Assembly: GCA_003342895.1 (NCBI GenBank) | Contig: PTFA01000055.1 | Location: forward strand, 5,029,877-5,093,876 | DNA from: Casuarius casuarius | Taxonomy: Eukaryota > Chordata > Aves > Casuariiformes > Casuariidae | Reading direction: 5' to 3' | Length of the DNA stretch: 64,000 nucleotides | Part shown: positions 11,680-24,888 of the stretch, piece after piece | How the letters are laid out: each line of letters opens with the position of its first letter | Position numbering within the stretch: the stretch's first letter is position 1 | Program-made: the position numbers and the translations under genes | The notes under the pieces: generated by a model | Seen by the model: the letters and a program-made list of their open reading frames with translations, nothing else | What the model was told of the DNA's origin: nothing | The model's database searches: none

Positions 11680-13578
11680 ATGTGTGGACTACAAAGTTCT
11701 CCACCCTGCATAGGAGCATTCCTGTATATCCTTAATTGTTTTCTTTTGTTGCTGCTCCAGAAGGAGATTCTTGGCTGTCCATCTGTTTGCCGGCTCTGCA
11801 CAGGGAGGCAAGTTAACTGTCGTAACTTAGGTCTTTCAAGCATCCCACGGAACTTTCCCAAAAATACCATTCTTGTATACCTCAGTGGGAATAATATATC
11901 ACGTGTGATTCCAAATGAATTAACAGGCCTTCAGAAACTTGCTGCACTGTACATGGATAATTCCAGTATTTCATATGTATATCCGAAAGCTTTTGTGGAT
12001 CTCCATAAACTGTGCTACTTGCATCTAAATAACAATAATATTAAGCGCCTGGATCCAGGAATATTTGAAGGTCTTTCCAGTCTTCGTTGTTTATACCTGC
12101 AGAATAATCAAATAGCTTTTGTTCCTAGAGGATTATTTAGTGATCTCCTTTCTGTTAGATATTTAATGCTTCAAAGGAATCGTCTCAGTGTCCTTGGAAG
12201 CAGGACTTTTTCGGGAATGATAAGTCTCCAAACACTTAATCTAGCCAATAATAAGATTTCACGGATATCAGATTCAGCATTTTATCACCTTGAACACCTT
12301 GTGTATTTGTACCTTGAAGGTAACAACTTAACAGTGGTGCCATCAAATGCCATTGGAATGCTCAAAAATCTTGAAAGACTCTCTTTGTCTCACAATCCCA
12401 TTGGATCAATACATCCTTTTGCATTTAAAGGACTTAATAAGCTCAGATATCTGTCTTTAAAAAGTGCAAAGCTAAAACATATTGCTGTAAATGGATTTTT
12501 TGGATTAAACAACCTCAGCCAGTTAATCTTAAGTTATAATGATTTAGAAAATATAAGTTCCAGCACTTTTACTTTACTGCATAATTTAATGTATCTGCAG
12601 CTAGACAGAAATAAAATAGCCAGTATTGCTGATGGTACTTTTGCAAATATGGGGCATTCACTTAAAATACTAAGTTTGGCTTTTAACAATATTACAGAGT
12701 TGCAACCTGAAGTGCTCAAGCCCTTAGTGTCTTTAACTCACCTACAGTTAAATTATAATCCTTGGAACTGCAGCTGCAAAATGCTTGGGTTACATAAATG
12801 GCTAGCATCATCTTCTGTTTCTGTAAAAATTCATTGTCAAAGTCCCCTCAGTATGCGTGGTAGACCTTTACATTATATTAAGTGGACTCCATTTGGCAGC
12901 TGTAGTAGCCCTACTGCCAGTCCAGAAAAAGTCTGGAATCTAGGATCTGGAGATATTAGTCACAGCACTACCACTTTGCTGATGGCATGGCATAAGGTAG
13001 ACAGGCACAACACATCTGAACAGTTTTTCAATGTGGATGCTAGATATGTCAATTTCTGGGAAGGAGCTACAGCAACATCTGCTAACCCATTGCCTTATGG
13101 AAAAAGTGCTGCTGAAAATTCATCACATGCAACTATGGTATTATCACTATTGCCAGTGCAAATACCAGCACAGATTACGCCTGTTAACACAACTGTAGAA
13201 GACAAAAGTTTATCTCCATCAGATGCAGCATCTGTGTCTTTAAAAACATCTCTGCTTTGTACACAACAAGTTGAAAAACTGAACCAGGCTTTTGACATTT
13301 TACTGGCTTTTTTCATTGTGGCTTGTGCTGTAATCCTGTTCCTAACATACAAAATTATTCAGTTTAAACAGAAACTAAAGGTGTTGGAAAACTCAGGGGA
13401 AAAGAGAATAGAATATTATGGTTTTTATCAGCCTGGCAGATACAACATAACTGACCCAGTGCAGTCTCTAACTCAGAATTCATTGGGAGATTCAGAACTT
13501 GATCAAATTAGGCTGCTCAAGCGAACAGCATCTGAGAGTCAGGCACAGGTCATATTGTTTGAACATTCAGCGTTGTGA
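11680..13578 (+). CDS. LRRC70: LRRC70 / synleurin, complete single-exon coding region
   Basis: This 632-aa type I membrane protein is collinear with human synleurin (about 622 aa). Residues 1-32 form a signal peptide with a hydrophobic core around 11-27. Cys33, 37, 40 and 47 make the LRRNT cap. About twelve 24-residue leucine-rich repeats run from about 62 to 360. NPWNCSC (360-366) opens the LRRCT cap, with Cys364, 366, 386 and 408. A less conserved Ser/Thr-rich stalk follows. One transmembrane helix lies at about 540-561, then a 70-residue cytoplasmic tail with several tyrosines that ends in HSAL. N-glycosylation sequons occur at N72, N94, N216, N278, N291 and N337. I chose the ATG at 11680 because it matches the MCGLQ start of the human protein. 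The ATGs at 11653 and 11599 are in frame, but the first has no match and the second lies before the likely acceptor. Human synleurin has been reported to heighten cytokine responses. The gene is nested in an IPO11 intron on the same strand, as in mammals. Confidence 0.97.
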   Translation: MCGLQSSPPCIGAFLYILNCFLLLLLQKEILGCPSVCRLCTGRQVNCRNLGLSSIPRNFPKNTILVYLSGNNISRVIPNELTGLQKLAALYMDNSSISYVYPKAFVDLHKLCYLHLNNNNIKRLDPGIFEGLSSLRCLYLQNNQIAFVPRGLFSDLLSVRYLMLQRNRLSVLGSRTFSGMISLQTLNLANNKISRISDSAFYHLEHLVYLYLEGNNLTVVPSNAIGMLKNLERLSLSHNPIGSIHPFAFKGLNKLRYLSLKSAKLKHIAVNGFFGLNNLSQLILSYNDLENISSSTFTLLHNLMYLQLDRNKIASIADGTFANMGHSLKILSLAFNNITELQPEVLKPLVSLTHLQLNYNPWNCSCKMLGLHKWLASSSVSVKIHCQSPLSMRGRPLHYIKWTPFGSCSSPTASPEKVWNLGSGDISHSTTTLLMAWHKVDRHNTSEQFFNVDARYVNFWEGATATSANPLPYGKSAAENSSHATMVLSLLPVQIPAQITPVNTTVEDKSLSPSDAASVSLKTSLLCTQQVEKLNQAFDILLAFFIVACAVILFLTYKIIQFKQKLKVLENSGEKRIEYYGFYQPGRYNITDPVQSLTQNSLGDSELDQIRLLKRTASESQAQVILFEHSAL

Positions 13579-15450
13579 TTTGCCTCATTTGATTTGGTGT
13601 TAAATTTATTGTGGTCTGAAATGTCAAAAATTAAGAACTCAGTTTTCTAAAAATTCCTTCACTGGTTAAAATCAACTGGTTATATTATTGTGGAAAATGG
13701 CCTAATTTGTGTTCTGCATCATCATTCTTTTCCTAACTGTTTTGGAATTTATTCACTTTGTTAGATGTCAGTTAAGTCTGATATGGATAGATATATTTAT
13801 CCTCTGTCCCTGTTGCAGGAATCTTTCATCTATAACTCAAGTATATCAAAAGATGTGCAGTAAGAAGTGTGCTTGTATATTTATTATTTATCTTTGCTTT
13901 GTAGTCCTTATTGGTATTAAGTATCTATAGAAATTACATAGCTAACCTGAAGATGAGCAAACAAAATAGATCATTTTTATCAGGATTGTGAAGCTAAAAA
14001 GTTGAGTTAATGAGAATAGGAAATTGCTTTACCTATTTATTGTAATGAGCATTTTCTGTTCTGCCTCCGTTAGTCATCACAGTGGGGAGAAAAGTGAGCA
14101 TTCTTGCAGCTAACATGCTCAATCTTTTGAGAAAGCAAAAAATCTAAAATGATATGAATTTGTTCATACCTATGACATTTTAATATGCAAATTTGTGTAT
14201 TCAGTCTGTATTATGAATATATTAAAAATGTGAATTTTTTTGTTAGCGTGCATCTCATTTTCTGATCAAACTGCAACTGGAGTTAATATGGCAACTAACA
14301 TTCCCTTGGATTGAAAAATTGACGAAGTTTGTAACATGTTCTAGAAAAGATGTCGTCATCTATATAGCAGTAGTTCGAAGGTGATTTTTGCAGGATAAAC
14401 GGTATAAACTGAAGAAATATACTTCAAATATTTAACTTCTAGATTAAATACTGAAGGTATTTAAATATTTGTGATGCATATTTGCAAGTGTCAGGTCACG
14501 GTACGTTTTCTTAGTAAAGGCTAACTAAGCTTAGGAGTCTTATTTAAATAACGGATATTATTTTAATATATACTTTGCATTTGTTTCAATTTTTTTTTCT
14601 GTTTACATTATTAGTAGGTTATGCCTACTGTGCTGTAGGTTTATTTTGAACCTGAGTTTCTATGGTTCTTTTCCAGTAATTCAAACTTTATCCAGAATAT
14701 GTTCCAGAAAATCCAATTAGTGTTAAGTTTTCAACTAGTTGAAGGGGACTGACTTATGTAGATTTTGTGTCTTCCATAAATACGTGGTCTACGGACTTCA
14801 ATCACTTGAATTTTAAGCACCTCAGTTTACAGTTAAATCAGTTAAGCCTACCATTTAGCACAAAGAAAAATGGAGAAAAATATTTTGATAGGCTGAACTT
14901 CCACAAAGTTAATTGAAGTTGCTTGAATAAGTATCTTGCTGTTCCCAGATTCAGTCTTGAGACGAAGGGCAGTCTCCAGATGCATAGACCTACCCTAGTG
15001 TTTCTTGTTCCAGCCTTCTTTCCTTCTGCCAGCTAGTATGCGTGGCAAAATGTCCTAATATTGTGCTGCTCCCCATCATTCAAATTCATGCATCTCTAAT
15101 CCATTTCTGAGAATGACAGATCTTTTCATCTACCAGTATGAATACAGACCTGGGCTGTACTGTCTGTGTGTGCATGTGGAAGCATATGTTGTGTGCATCT
15201 GTTGCTTGTTATCTATTATCTGTTTGTATTGAATGTACTGAAATCTTAATTTACTCTTTCATAGTACTGTATTTTAGTGTAATTTACTGTATAATACATC
15301 AACTACTTTTAGTTTATGGAACACTGAATTCAGCTACTTGAACAAAAGTTTAAACCTCTTGGATTGTGTGAGTTAAAACTATTTGTATATTTTATGATGT
15401 TGTTCTAATTGTAGATCAGATATTAAATGTAATGTGCGGTTTTTTAAGGA
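13579..15450 (+). other. LRRC70: LRRC70 3' untranslated region, approximate
   Basis: AT-rich sequence follows the LRRC70 stop codon. No AATAAA occurs before 16565. ATTAAA variants at 14221-14226 and 15422-15427, each followed by a T/G-rich stretch, are the likeliest poly(A) signals. The true end cannot be fixed from sequence. Confidence 0.45.
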
Positions 15451-18400
15451 GGGAAAATATTGATGAAGCTTTAGTTCATGCTTAATTCTTTAGGTAGCTG
15501 TCCATTAAGGTTTTTTCCTCTTTATCCCCTTTTGCTTGTTATTTTCAATCTCTTACATAATTCCTTGTGATCAGTGTTATTTTTTTTATTTAATTAGAGC
15601 TGCAGATTCTGTTCTACTGTAATAGTTCTGCAGTTTTAAGTGCTGTATTTCTAAATTGTCAATTCTATATAAATACATCTTCAAAAATAATGGAGCGTGT
15701 TAGCATCTAGGTGAAAGAAATTCTGAGGGGAGCTAGTTAACTAAATTTCATTAATAGAAACTCTGATGTCCTCATAAAAGAAAGGATTTTTCTAGAGTAG
15801 ACAGATGTTGAGATTGACCAAGCCCACTTCTCAAAGACATCTGCCAGGTTACAGGTCTTATGTTTAAACTGTGTATTCTACAACTGCTTTCCTGCAAAGA
15901 ATGCAGTTTCCTCTGAAGGTGTGCCCTTTCCAGTAACAAGCTTCTGTAGAAATTGTTTTTCAAGAATGAGTTTCACTGTCCATAGTGATGGAGTGTAGAA
16001 AGAAATTGATAGTGTCATGGCTGTCTCCACAAGCCAAGGGACAGAGCTATTGAAAGCTGCCTTTTGGGGAGAGAGAAGTCATCCTCTGATATGCACCTTG
16101 CTAACAATTTTATGGATAAGACTAACAAGGAATTGAGAGTTGAGAAATACCTTGTTTTGCGATTAATAGTTTTTGTATTAAAAATTTCACAGTGGGAAAC
16201 TGAGATCCTTCCATGTAAGAAAAAAGTATATGAATGTTGGCAAGTGTGGTTCATATGTGTCTTAACTATTAAAATCATTGCAGATTATAGTAGAAGGTTT
16301 AGCAGAGTCGGCCCTAAGGATGTAAAATGGAGCTTAAGTTTTTGACTAGTCCCTTACTAGATTCCCATTCACAGTGTTTATCGTTGAGTTTATGGTCAGT
16401 CATAGGACTCTCCTGGAAATGTTGTCTTAGCTGTGTTATTACTGTCTTGGGAGCTCCTTAGCACTGTGCAGCATCTAGGGACAAAAAAAAAACATTGCTC
16501 ATAATATGTGTAAAGTAATCTCCATTTGTCCCCTTTCTACCTCTCCTCAGGCCAATGAAATAAGAATAAAAAATTAATTAATCTTTCTGAAATCTGCTGT
16601 TATGCCAGTCAAGGTGGTGAAGCTTCTCTATTTCTTGTTTTTTACTGCTTCATTCTGGCCAATGTAGAAAAGCAGAAAAGATTTTCTCCTTTTCCTTTTG
16701 ATCTCTAGAGGAGAAAGGGATGCTTTCCCATCTAGCATTTTTCCTTCTCTTCTGATAGACTGAGGAATATGCATAGCAGAAGTGGAGACCATTTTATTTA
16801 AGAATAACTAACAAATTATTATCGTGTATGTTGTATTAAAGTGATGATAGAACTTTATTTATAGTGGCTTGCTGCATAATTAAAATCCAAATTCTGAATT
16901 TTTGCATAAAACTTCAGGATAACAAAAATGTTGAACGGAATAGCTGAGTGTATTGGAAATGACACAGAATGAGAAAACCATGTATCATTTTCTTCAGAAC
17001 TGATGTTGTCTGTTTTTTGCTTTACCAAGCTTTTACTCTTTTATCTTAGCAAATATTGAAATAAAAGGTGTGCAACTATTCATGTACATACTGCCCTAAG
17101 TATGTTTGCTACACTTTGTTTTCATTAGAGGCAAGGTAAATTTTGCTTACAGGTGGCATAAAAGATCTTTTCACTAATTAAAGTAATGTTAATATTTGTT
17201 AATTACAGCTCTGGAACTTGTTCCTAGACTGTTCTAGATCCTAATTAAGAGGGTTATAGAGGTTATAAACCTCTAATGCTGGGCCTGTCTCTTGCTAATT
17301 CTTGCTGCATACCAAGATGATGTTTTGCCCTGATAAATCAGGGAAACTGGGTAGTTATAAAAATAGTTGCAACTTTAAGCTGTTGTTTGTTCTGGTGCTA
17401 ATCTGGACTATACAGTATTTGGGAAAGGAACTGCTTAAATGCTGCCTTCTGAGTTAAGATTTTAGTACTGGCAGTACTAATTGCTCAGTTTTGAAACCAA
17501 CGTTCTTCTAAATACTAATTCCAGTCTCCTTTTGAATCTACCCGTATGATTTTTCAGTGTATTTCTTGGAGCAAGCAAGCTAATTTTAGACTTTTAAAAA
17601 TTTGTTACATTGATATGCATGGCTCTTCCTTTCTGTTCCGTGAAAATAAGACCGAATACATTTTATATTGCCATTGAATTTTAATGAGGTTTGTTTTTTC
17701 AAAGCACAGTGAGTATGTGTTGTCTTTTTTTCTCAGCATGTCTTGCATTCTAAAAATAGTTGTATTGTTTAGTGATTCCGTGCTTGGTAAATTTTTCAGT
17801 GAACCTTTGGTAAGAACAAGCGTCATGTCCCATTGCAAGGGAAAAAGGAGAAGATATTATCTTTACTGAAAGCTATAGGTGATAATTACCCCATTTTGAA
17901 AGGTCTGCATTCTGTAGCATTTGCTATTTTCAAAAAAATTAAATGGATAAATAAGCCATTAATAAGTTCTATATTTACTGAAGAAAGAAGTAAAATGTTA
18001 CTTATTTATGCCAAAAAAATAAAAATATCCTCTGCAAAAAAAGAAGTTAACTATTAGGCTGCTTTCTCAGCCCATTCTTTGCAGCTCTTAGGAACAGTAT
18101 TTTGGGTTCTCAACTTACTCAGTTTCTTCTGGAAAGGTCAAAGATTCTTGGAAGTACAGCATACTCAGACAGGCCTCCCTGCATGCTTCTGTTATCAATT
18201 TGTGAGCATGGAAAAAACCCAGTCAGCGCACACTATACCTATGGTATGTTTATGTTTTGGCTGCTTAACGTAACCCCCTGAATATATTGACTATAATTAA
18301 TCCTGTAAAACACGAAATGGCTCTGCCTTCACTGGGTTAGACGTCTGTCCCCCTCCCCACAATATCAAATATCAAATTCCGATGGTGGTTAGGGATTCAG

Positions 18401-20334
18401 GTGGCTTGGAAGCAACAAATATAGCAACCGGGTAGCTGATAGTGACCTGTACTATTAAATGGTACATACTTTCAGAGCATAGCTCACTTCTTCCAAGGGG
18501 CAGCATGTTCTCAGTTGTGCTGCATTGAATTCCCTGTGTCACCTATTGAAGTGAACCTTAGAACAGCTGTTTCCTTTCTCACATTGGAAAAATGTTAACG
18601 ATGTTAATGGCGTTTTCCTAGAAATATGTTTCAAAAAAAGTAAGAGGCAAAAGAACTTAAGTGGAACATATGCTATGCAGAAACCTCTGGCTTAGGCGAA
18701 GACATCTTTATCTCTGAGGGCTCATTCTGCAGGCTGTTAAATAGGCACTTTATTTTCTCAGTAGTGCTGTATGATTTCTAGATTGTTTGCTTGCTGTCTT
18801 TAGAACCCCATAGAGATTCAGCCTCACAAGATTTAATGCTTTGGTTTTTAAAATGAGACAGTGAAGCTGTTTAAGTGGGAAAGTCGCTTTTAAAATGTAA
18901 ACAGATAGTCGACAACAACCATAAGGCAAATGAAAGAAAAATGTATCAATTTTGATAACTGATATGGAATTTTGGAGTTCCAATTTCATTATACAAAATA
19001 CAAGTTCATTTCCTGGCATTTTTCTATATCCGAATTAAAAAACGGAACAAAAACAATCATTTGAAAACAAAATAATAATTTGAGTTGAACCACAATCTTA
19101 TCAAAGCAAATCTAAAAAATATTTTATAGCCTTAGAATTTTAACTTCATTTTTATTTTTTCCAAAGCATCTAGTGCTGTATAACGCCTGTTTTTCTGATA
19201 TACATAAGATTTTATTGTAGGTCTGCAAAGATATCTTCAAATACCATAAGTATCTAATGTAAAAGTTGCTACAGTTTATTCAGTTTTTCAGTTTTGATCT
19301 TAAATATGAAAAGGAAATGAAGGCATTTTGAGAAAAATATTTGACTACGCACTTTAAAGTATTTATATTATCAAAATGCAATATGCAAACTTAGTATTCA
19401 GGATCTTTAAACAGAAATCATATGGAACCTGTCCACTTCAGCCTAACAGGCAGCAGCCTATTTTGGGGAAAATTTAGCCTACCGTTCCAAACAGGGACTA
19501 GTAAGGTGCTTCAGTCAATAGCAGTGACCTAGGAAAAGAGTTGTAGTTTAGCACCACCCGTTAGGCTTTTTCTTTGCCTATAGCTGAAACTTTTGCAGTC
19601 TTCCCTGAGGTGAATGTCTTTTCCTGTACAGTATTCCTTAACCCTTTCATAGTTCACAGACTAGGAATCCATCCACCTAAGTCCCATGATAGCATCTCTG
19701 TGGCATTAAGCCCCCAATGGCAGGGAATTTTGAACTGGGTAAAAATGTTTTTTCACCCTCCATGCGGAGTCATCAAATTGTGCAGAAGGGGGAAGAAATA
19801 CTCATAAGGCTGGACAAAGAAAGCAAGAGAGGAATGTACCTCTTCAGCATTCTGCCCTTTCCTCTAGGGTTTGCTTGTAAATTTTGCATTGAATAGTGAT
19901 TGAAGAAAATGCGTAGGATTGTTAGGACCAGAAGGCAGTACCCTGACCTGCCTGCTAGCAGGAGCATGCCCTCCACAATCAGTTTGGAAGTTCTATGCTA
20001 ATATTTGTTTTTGTCTTTTATTCCATTTGCAATTACATCCAGGATTTCAACACACTATAAAGTTATTTGTGGAAGACCCTGGCAGACAAGTGTGTGGGGT
20101 TTTGTTGTTGGTGGTGATTTTTTAATAATTGACAATAATATTTCTTACNTATTTTTGATAACTTTAAGTCATTACTGTAGTTTACAAAAAAGAAAAATTT
20201 TGAATAGCTACTTGATAGCATGCTCAGCTGAGCAATAAGTAATGAAAACACTATTTGGTGAATGTGCCCTACAGTTATTGAGCTAATTTACTGTTTAGCT
20301 GGTTTAGCTAATTCACCTTCCTATTCTTTTCCAG
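15451..20334 (+). other. IPO11: IPO11 intron, part downstream of LRRC70
   Basis: AT-rich intron with no protein-like open frame and no recognisable repeat. It includes an AATAAA at 16565-16570 and one ambiguous base at 20149. It ends with the pyrimidine-rich acceptor TTCTTTTCCAG, whose AG is at 20333-20334. Confidence 0.7.
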
Positions 20335-20430
20335 TGTTATCCAAGATAAATTTTGTGGTATCATCAATATTTCAGTGGAAGGGCTGCATGATGTTATGAC
20401 TGAAGATCCTGAAACAGGAACATACAAAGA
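20335..20430 (+). CDS. IPO11: Importin-11, internal coding exon
   Basis: This 96-nt exon gives one base to finish the serine codon begun at 974-975, then 31 codons (VIQDKFCGIINISVEG to DPETGTYK), and ends with GA of a split aspartate codon. The residues are essentially identical to vertebrate importin-11. It is flanked by TTTTCCAG and the consensus donor GTAAGT at 20431. It lies in the C-terminal part of the karyopherin solenoid, with the acidic stretch MTEDPETG. Confidence 0.97.
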
Positions 20431-22768
20431 GTAAGTGGAAAATGTAATTAATAGTAGTAGTACTTTTATATATATTTATATATATAGTGTTTCCATCTTG
20501 ACTGAAGAAATACTGTAGGCAGCCAAGACACGCACTCATAAGAGTTCTGCTTTCACAACAGTGGATGTTATAGCAAGATAGGAAATTTTTGGTCCTAAGA
20601 AAAATGATTGTAATTCTGTAGGGAGAGAAAACACCTTATGATGAGAATAAATTTAATTTTATATTGTTCATAAAATTGCCTACTAAATGATGTCTCAGCA
20701 GATTCATATGCTTGCCTATGTTTTTTGTTGACGTGACATTTTATATCTAAATTATGATCCAACAAATGTGTGTATTTATAGGTGTCTGTTTAGAGTTTCT
20801 TTGAATATGACATCTGAGGTTTAACCAAAATCTCTTCCTAAATGCCTCAACTTCACTGAGTGTACCCAATGTACCCAATACTTCATGGCATGGTGATGAG
20901 TGGGTCCTATTCCACAAGAACCTTTCTTCCCCTTCAGTTTTTCCACTTAACATACTTCCTTCTGAAATTGATTTTTAGATTGATATAAGCTGATCTGCAA
21001 CAGGGCCTACCTCAACAGGCAGTTTCCTGAGCTGGGAGCAAGAGTCATTTTATGACTGGTGGGGCTGGTGGGTAGGAGTGCCCAGAGTACATGGCCACCA
21101 GAACCACACTGATTTATCTCCTGCTGCTTCCCAGGTTCTTGGTGGTATTGCATCACCAAGTTGGAGAAGTCAGAAAGCACTGAATAATAAGGAATTTCAA
21201 AGACAAAGATCTAAATTTTGCATTTTCTCTGCAATAATTACATGGTTTTAGAACTATAGTAAGGCAAAAAAATGGTGCTCTGCAGGATGTCTCTGTGGGC
21301 ATAATATATTCTGATAACAGTATAACTTTGTCCTCAAAATCAAACATTTTCTAGCTTGCAGGTAGTTACTTGGTGATGGAGTAGGCTGTATCTGTTCTAA
21401 TTGATTAAATAGGAATGTTGTCTGACACTGAAGCCAGCTGGCGCAGAGCAGCTGGCATGCATGCTAAGCTCTCCTCTCCTCAGAGTAGGCAGGCTGCACA
21501 CACGGGTCTGCTGAGAATGGTCTACGGCTCATGCTAAACCTGAACTGTGCCCCACACTTGCTTGTGAAAGTGCAGGTTGACCCATGACAGGGATTTTTCT
21601 AATTATTTATCAGCATAGATGATTGAATTCTGGAGTCTAGGCACATGCCTTGGCACTGTTTCTTATTTACTGTCATAGACAACACCAGAGAGTCCGTTCT
21701 ATTTCTAAATGTGTTGCTTTGCCAGCACTTATTGAAAAGAGTCTTCACAGAAAATAAATAAAACTTTGTCCCAGTTCATTTCATATTTTAAGGTTGAAGT
21801 TCCGCAGAACTGGTCATTGTACTTTTCCAAATTCTGGGCATTGTTTTTTGCTTTATAAAATATAAGAAAGCTGAACCAAGGATGCATTTCTGTTGACAGA
21901 TACTGAATGTGCTGCTGTAAAATTCTGACATTTGTGTTACACATTTAACCATTATCTGAAAGTGAAGTGGTGTGTGCTATTTTGGCCATCCACGTTCAAG
22001 AAGAATGAATTTAAACTTGAACTCATTCAGAAAAAAAAACAGATTGTGCACCCCTGATTATCATAATATCTAACTACGTTAGTGGAGAGACTAAAAGAAA
22101 ACGCATGTGAAGTGTATGAAAATTGAGGCTGAAGCAGTATATAACTGAGCAAGAGGGGGTAGATACACATGCAGAAAGAAAATGAACTATACAAATAAAT
22201 TAAATGACAGTGTTGGCCTAAGAATACTTGTGCAAGCTGACCATGAATATATTTAAGCTGGAAATTTGAAGAAACTGTTCTAGTTAGAGCAATGAGATAC
22301 TGGAACCATCTTTTCAAATACAAATGCAAAGATAAAAATGCAGAGATAAAGGTCTCTCTATGGAGTTACTTCTGGATAACTTTCACCAATGTCTTCATGA
22401 AAGTTCAGCCAACCTTTCTTCTTATTTTGAGTTATTCAAGAGGCAAAAAAAACCACTGGCATCTAAACCAGTATTTTTCATAATTTCTGTTTCTATACTT
22501 ATTACAAAAACAATAGTTAAAATATGCATATTGCTGTGCATATTGTTACCTATCAATTGGGCGTGGAGCAAAAAAAACAAGGTTGAAAGATTTGTTTTAT
22601 CTGCTTGCAAAGGTGCTTTAAATAAATGACTGTAGAAGCTAACTCATTTCTTTCCACCTAAACTTCTATTATTCAATGTCTCTCAGATTTTTAGTATTTA
22701 GAATGAGTAGTAGTGATCATACAGGGCTTTCAAAACCCCTTGTTTAGATAACTCTTTCTCAGAGCAAT

Positions 22769-22804
22769 ATGAATGTAATGAGAAATATGAATACAATGAG
22801 AAAT
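22769..22804. repeat. 18-bp tandem duplication
   Basis: Two adjacent 18-bp copies, ATGAATGTAATGAGAAAT and ATGAATACAATGAGAAAT, differ at two bases. A simple local duplication. Confidence 0.8.
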
Positions 22805-24844
22805 CATTGCCAGTTTTTCTAATATACAGTTTTGGATATGTGCCATTTTTTTTCATGTTGATAAGATGCAGAGTGCTTGTATTGCACTTACTTGGAAAGA
22901 TTGAGAAATTCTAGTTAGGAAGAACAGATTTTTCTAACTTACATTTTTTAAACCCACATAGTCTGTTTTCTACATGCAGAAATATATTTTTAAGCCAGAA
23001 TTTGACCTAAAATATATCTATTTACAACATGTCTTTTCTGAAAATTATTCTTACTGAAAGATATTTGAATTGATCTGCACAGCCTAAAATGGTGCCTCCT
23101 TTTTTTTTTGATTCTCATTTTATTATTGGAAAGTAGTCAATGAAAGAAGTTAGAAAATACATTTTAATGTGTTTTAAAATGTAAAAACATTGTATTTAAT
23201 TCATTTACTTGATTAAAATCATTATTTTAAAACAAACTTCTTCATTTATTTTATTAAGAGGAATGCCCTTTCCTATTTTTGAAATGCCCATTGATTTTTT
23301 TCTAATTTAAAAAATGTGATAAAAATAGTGAATCTATTTCTGAAGATAAAATAATAATGTAAAAGATATTTAATTCAATATACCTACTTTTGTCTATTCC
23401 CCAATGTGCCAACTCTTCCTCAACCACTTGAATGAGAAAGCGAAATTCTACCCATAAACATTTTCATGTTTACAACACTAATAAATATGCATGAAAACTA
23501 AAATCTGTCCTGTATGAAGGAAATCAAAATTAAATAGAACTTGGAGAGGGAGATTCTCCAAAAGGTCATCACTGAGAGTTTTGCCAAGGCATCTCTTTTC
23601 TTTTGAGTATGGGGTCTCCGTTTAAAAAAGTGACTTGGGTTGATTTTACAACTTTAACTTGCAAAAAACCAAATGTCATTCGGAATCATTAAGCACATGT
23701 ATCCTCTTCCTGTGATCAGATAGACAGTATCAGGTACAGGAAGAGATGGTTTCTTTTGTATATTTTTAACCTTTTTGGAGAAGTAAAAACTACTGTTTTT
23801 CTGTGACAGCGAAGGTATCCTCTCAAGAAGTCAAAATCTGTTTAAATGCTGAACTATAAAATACATCTGGTAGAAAAGTAGATGATTTAAAAAAAAAAAA
23901 ACTTGAAAAAATAGTGTGCACTGGTTTGAAATGTGGACTGTTATCAAGATGCAGATTTGTGAAAAAGGGCATAAAAGTATTGTGAAGTAGAAACGCAGAT
24001 GTTCATCTTCTAAGGAGCCATTTATTTAGATGTGAATGAAACACAGGAGGACATTGTTTTGCAGATGTTGTAAGAAAAGATGTTTGTAAAATATTCACAC
24101 TGGCTGAATATTTTCTGCATTTTTATATCAATAGAGGTTATTTGAATATCATGGCAGACTAGATTTTTTTTCCTTTTTTTTACATCAGTACGAGGCACCC
24201 AGGAAAACAGTTCTATAAATCTAGTAGGGGATGGCTACTAAGAACAGTGCCATTTCTGGAAGTTAATATCTAAATTCTTTCCAATATTAAGAGGTAGTTT
24301 GCCTTGCAGCAGCAATATTCATTCTAAAAGGTTGTCAGATTTTTAACTTTATGAAAAGTAATGCTATGTTTTCAATATAAACTCATGCTTTAAAAATCAC
24401 ATTATGTTCTTTGTCTTAATGACGCTTGATACCACTGTACTGCACAATTCAAATATATTCAATATAAAAAGTATTTTGTTTTGCCAAATGTAAATGACTG
24501 CTTTTTCAGTATTACTGAATTGTTGCTGTGTAGTCTGCTTCTCAGAGATGATTTTCTCTGAATTAAAGTTAGAGTGTATTAATATATGAAAGTAAAGTTA
24601 TTGGCAAGCTCTTCAGCTGGACACAGCTTTTTAAGTAACCCTTGAGCAATGTTTTCTTCTGCATCTTTAACTAAAATATCAGCCTACAGTAATCACTGAA
24701 GGCAAGTTTACTTACCCATGTCAGTATAGTTGTTTTCCCCATCTAGTGTAGTTCCTATTCTCAATTAAGAATAAAAAAAATCTTCAGTTATTTGTAGTTA
24801 CTTGTTAAACCTTTTTGGTAGCCTGGGTTGTACTCTAGTGTAGC

Positions 24845-24888
24845 AAGCTTATCTTAAATTTAAAAAAGCTTATCTTAAATTTTAAAAA
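24845..24888. repeat. 21-bp tandem duplication
   Basis: AAGCTTATCTTAAATTT is repeated with a 21-bp period, the second copy carrying an extra T. A local duplication within the IPO11 intron. Confidence 0.8.
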
